Positions 13,157 to 15,394 of a stretch of 15,394 nucleotides of DNA are shown here, piece after piece. This DNA is from Candidatus Aegiribacteria sp. (lineage in GTDB: Bacteria; Fermentibacterota; Fermentibacteria; Fermentibacterales; Fermentibacteraceae), in contig JAIOSX010000240.1 of NCBI GenBank assembly GCA_021107345.1, positions 1-15,394 of the forward strand, written 5' to 3'. The translations under genes were made by a program, and so were the position numbers. The notes under the pieces were generated by a model, which was given only the letters and a program-made list of their open reading frames with translations, ran no database searches and was not told where the DNA came from. Position 1 is the first letter of the stretch; each line of letters begins with the position of its first letter.

Positions 13157-15211
13157 ATGAAGCTTGATGATATATACTTTAGTAGTATTATACGATTCAA
13201 TCAATCGGTTGTTTTACAGCAGGCAGGAATCATGAAAACACATCGAGCTATATCCATAAACAATAGCCTGGTACACGGTATATGCAACTATTCCTGCAGG
13301 CTGTGCAGTATAAATACAGCCAGTTATGACGGTCCCAGAGAGTTTCAGTCACACACTGTTACAAAAGCACTTATTCAACGTGTATTGGAATCAGCGGAAT
13401 CCGGGATGCATATACGCTATATAGCCAACTCAGGCGATGGTGAGCCAACTCTTCACCCTGAGTTCAATAACAGAATAAGGATGTTCGGTGAAATGCTCCG
13501 TAAATGGAGTGTATCCGCTGTTCCACCGCCGGAAGTTTCCGTTGTTACAAACGGTTCAAGGCTTTATATGCAGGAGATAATGAATACGTTTCTTGAGAAC
13601 AGTATTTCACTTATTATCTCCTTACCCACAGTAAAACCTGAATCATACGGATTGATCATGACTGGTGAGCGCAACCGGGGAGAAGCACTGTTCTCCAGGA
13701 TACTGCCGGGTGTTGAACAGGCGATGGAGTACAGAGCGAAGGAACAATTGTCAAAACTCTATTTTCACATCTCTCCACCGGAGATCGAGATCATAAGGCA
13801 AGACTTCCCTGAGACGATTGACTGTCTGACAAGGCTTGCCCGTGGGAAGGGACTTGGAGAGATAGAACTGGTACTATTTCCCGCGACCAGTAACCGGTCA
13901 GGCTTGATCCGGAACACCGTTGTTAAAGTAGACATGTACAAAGACCTGTTCAGATGGTACAGTGGACGCACTGCTAATGACGTGAACATTCGGATGCAGC
14001 TTGTCCTGAAGCGCTTTTTCTCAAACACAGGCGAGATAGCAGACCTTGTACGAAGTTTCAAATTTCCCTGTCTCTGGAACGCGAACTTCTTTATTACTGC
14101 TGATGGAAGTTCAATCTGCTGCAATGATCAGTCTGCACGGAACCCTCTCGGTAATATTCTTTCTGAATCCATTGATACATTTATGCAGTATAAAGAACAG
14201 TATATGCCTGGTCAGATATGTGCCGGTTGTAATCAGTCGCCTCAACGCCTCAAAGGATCTGCTGAAGCTGTTCTTTTCTCCTTCATTGCTAGATTTCGAA
14301 TGATGTCAGCTGAAATCCTAAATCGCTGCTCAGCATCAGGTGACAGCATATTCAAACAAAAAGAATCTCTTCTATCAGAAAAAGACCCTGTCAGTCAAAG
14401 TGATAACCGGGTTGAAGAAGTTAAACAGACCCATGAAGATACAATTGATATAATTTCAGATTCCACGCTTGCAGAAAGCATAGATGAGATGAAAGAAGCC
14501 TATAAATTAATATATGATAATTATCTATTATCCGGTTTTCAAAAACCGGATCCTTCTTCTATGAGAATTAGCTTTCACAACCTTCTGCCAACAAGTTGTC
14601 TGATGATTGCTAAAAAAAACGGGAAAGTCTGTGGCACACTAACCTTAATTCAGGAGTCTGGCGATAGACTCCCGATTAACGAGCTTTTCAACTATGAGAT
14701 TGGTAAAATCAGGAAAGAAGATTCCCTCATATGCGAATTATCCGGTCTGGCATTGGATACTTCACTGACGAATCGTGAGAGCAGAGCAGTTCTCCATTCT
14801 CTTTTCAGAAAGGCATTTATTCTGGGTCGTCATCTTCTGGGCTGCACTGATTTCTGTATGATGATAAACCCGCGTCATTGTGACTATTACCAGAAGGAAT
14901 TCAATTTTGAAAAAATTGGACAGATAAAAAAATACGATAAAGTGAACGGTGCGCCCGCTGTCCCGTTGAGACTTCATCTTGTAAAGGGCGCTGAAATTTT
15001 CAAGAAAAGCAGCGCCCATCTGTATCAATATTTCTTTATTGACGATCACCAAATGATCAAGGAACGATCTTTTCATGAATTGAATAATCAGAAGAAAATC
15101 TTTAATACAAAATATATTAACAGCCTGATTAAGAGCAAAAAGGATCTTCTAACAAATCAGACAGGGGAAGAGAGGGAGATTCTTTATAGTTATTATCCTG
15201 AATTGAGGTAG
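13157..15211 (+). CDS. Radical SAM/SPASM enzyme fused to a FeeM-like N-acyl amino acid synthase domain
   Basis: The 684-residue product has two enzymes in one chain. (1) Radical SAM domain, about 30-300: CNYSCRLC gives the C-x3-C-x2-C cluster motif (C43, C47, C50), SGDGEPTLHPEF at 92-103 is the GGE-like SAM-binding segment, and EVSVVTNGSRL at 126-136 is a core strand. (2) A SPASM-like auxiliary cluster region, about 303-360: C305, C321/C322, C355 and C358, with ITADGSSICC and LGNI; it has fewer cysteines than a full seven-Cys SPASM. (3) A polar linker, about 385-440. (4) A GNAT-fold FeeM-like domain, about 441-608: MKEAYKLIYDNYLLSG, LPTSCLMIAKKNGKVCGTL, ELSGLAL, MINPRHCDYYQKEFNFEKIG and VNGAPAVPLRLHL are the marks of N-acyl amino acid synthases, which join a fatty acyl-ACP to an amino acid. 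A 75-residue basic tail follows. The first 25 residues are doubtful: the ATG at 13157 has no ribosome-binding site, and the ATG at 13232 is preceded by AGGCAGGA. A small ORF follows at once. Confidence 0.87.
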   Translation: MKLDDIYFSSIIRFNQSVVLQQAGIMKTHRAISINNSLVHGICNYSCRLCSINTASYDGPREFQSHTVTKALIQRVLESAESGMHIRYIANSGDGEPTLHPEFNNRIRMFGEMLRKWSVSAVPPPEVSVVTNGSRLYMQEIMNTFLENSISLIISLPTVKPESYGLIMTGERNRGEALFSRILPGVEQAMEYRAKEQLSKLYFHISPPEIEIIRQDFPETIDCLTRLARGKGLGEIELVLFPATSNRSGLIRNTVVKVDMYKDLFRWYSGRTANDVNIRMQLVLKRFFSNTGEIADLVRSFKFPCLWNANFFITADGSSICCNDQSARNPLGNILSESIDTFMQYKEQYMPGQICAGCNQSPQRLKGSAEAVLFSFIARFRMMSAEILNRCSASGDSIFKQKESLLSEKDPVSQSDNRVEEVKQTHEDTIDIISDSTLAESIDEMKEAYKLIYDNYLLSGFQKPDPSSMRISFHNLLPTSCLMIAKKNGKVCGTLTLIQESGDRLPINELFNYEIGKIRKEDSLICELSGLALDTSLTNRESRAVLHSLFRKAFILGRHLLGCTDFCMMINPRHCDYYQKEFNFEKIGQIKKYDKVNGAPAVPLRLHLVKGAEIFKKSSAHLYQYFFIDDHQMIKERSFHELNNQKKIFNTKYINSLIKSKKDLLTNQTGEEREILYSYYPELR

Positions 15212-15214
15212 GCT

Positions 15215-15394
15215 GTGCCTGTGAAGATACTTCTTATCGACAGGGAAATCGTAACACATGACAACGATGTCAATTTTCAAGCCAAAAGGAACGAATCCGT
15301 ATTGGCAAGGATTCTAAAAAATGTATATTCATTTCCAGGACTGGAGAAACCGGTGTGGGCTAATATTATGGGAAAGGAGTATTTTAGGAATTGA
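15215..15394 (+). CDS. Small ORF (59 codons), candidate peptide partner of the fusion enzyme
   Basis: I do not recognise a family. The frame runs from a GTG at 15215 to a TGA at the last base of the window and overlaps no other gene. GAGG at 15205-15208, in the end of the upstream gene, is 6 bases from this GTG; a second in-frame GTG at 15221 is 12 bases away. Only 3 bases separate it from the upstream stop codon, so translational coupling is likely. The peptide begins VPVKILLIDREIVTHDND, is charged in the middle (QAKRNESVLARILKN), and ends with an aromatic-rich stretch containing FPGLEKPVW and KEYFRN. It has no Cys, no lipobox and no membrane helix. Size and position would fit a precursor or partner peptide for a radical SAM/SPASM enzyme, but it could also be the remnant of a longer gene; KILLIDREI resembles the first strand of many Rossmann-like domains. 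Confidence 0.55.
   Translation: MPVKILLIDREIVTHDNDVNFQAKRNESVLARILKNVYSFPGLEKPVWANIMGKEYFRN

Noticed and set aside
13765..14124. 119-codon minus-strand frame inside the fusion gene
   Set aside because: Antisense to the radical SAM domain, with no ribosome-binding site or family resemblance.
14531..14554. Palindrome around CCGGTTTT / AAAACCGG inside the fusion gene
   Set aside because: It lies in the coding frame (SGFQKPDP) near the start of the FeeM-like domain and has no following T-run, so it is most likely chance.

Overview
The window looks like a chromosomal piece of a Gram-negative, probably uncultivated bacterium. Four predicted lipoproteins with N-terminal lipobox cysteines, a secreted DUF1028 protein, a beta-propeller lipoprotein and a short palindromic intergenic repeat together suggest a candidate-phylum or FCB-like genome. 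That placement is an inference from style of gene content, since no rRNA or other phylogenetic marker is present. I see no tRNA, rRNA, CRISPR array or phage module.

Layout. (1) 2-2892, plus strand: the 3' part of a YhaO/SbcD-like metallophosphoesterase, followed 2 bases later by a compact YhaN/SbcC/Rad50-like ATPase with two membrane helices in mid-protein. (2) 2876-4043: a secreted DUF1028-TPR gene on the minus strand, bracketed by two nearly identical 39-bp palindromes that touch the stop codons of the neighbouring genes. (3) 4043-7097, minus strand: an ABC-2 export operon of one ATPase and two permeases, coupled by GTGA and TTGA stop/start overlaps. (4) 7139-9848, minus strand: a beta-propeller lipoprotein, a small Lys/Arg/Ser-rich cysteine-containing membrane protein, and a lipoprotein with two OB-like repeats. 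(5) 10064-12858: a small lipocalin-like lipoprotein with a good promoter and a following hairpin, a flavodoxin-like protein on the minus strand, and a lipoprotein with four PPC-like beta domains. (6) 12870-13033: a 164-bp MITE-like element with TA at both ends, then a hairpin. (7) 13157-15394, plus strand: a 684-residue fusion of a radical SAM/SPASM enzyme with a FeeM-like N-acyl amino acid synthase domain, followed at once by a 59-codon ORF ending on the last base of the window.

The item most worth pursuing is region 7. A peptide-modifying type of radical SAM enzyme is fused to an acyltransferase of the N-acyl amino acid synthase class and sits directly upstream of a small ORF that could be its substrate or partner. 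This would be an unusual lipidated-peptide or acyl-amino-acid pathway. The domain calls are strong; the substrate relationship is only a hypothesis. The rest is a nuclease-like pair, an exporter of unknown cargo and a run of cell-envelope proteins.
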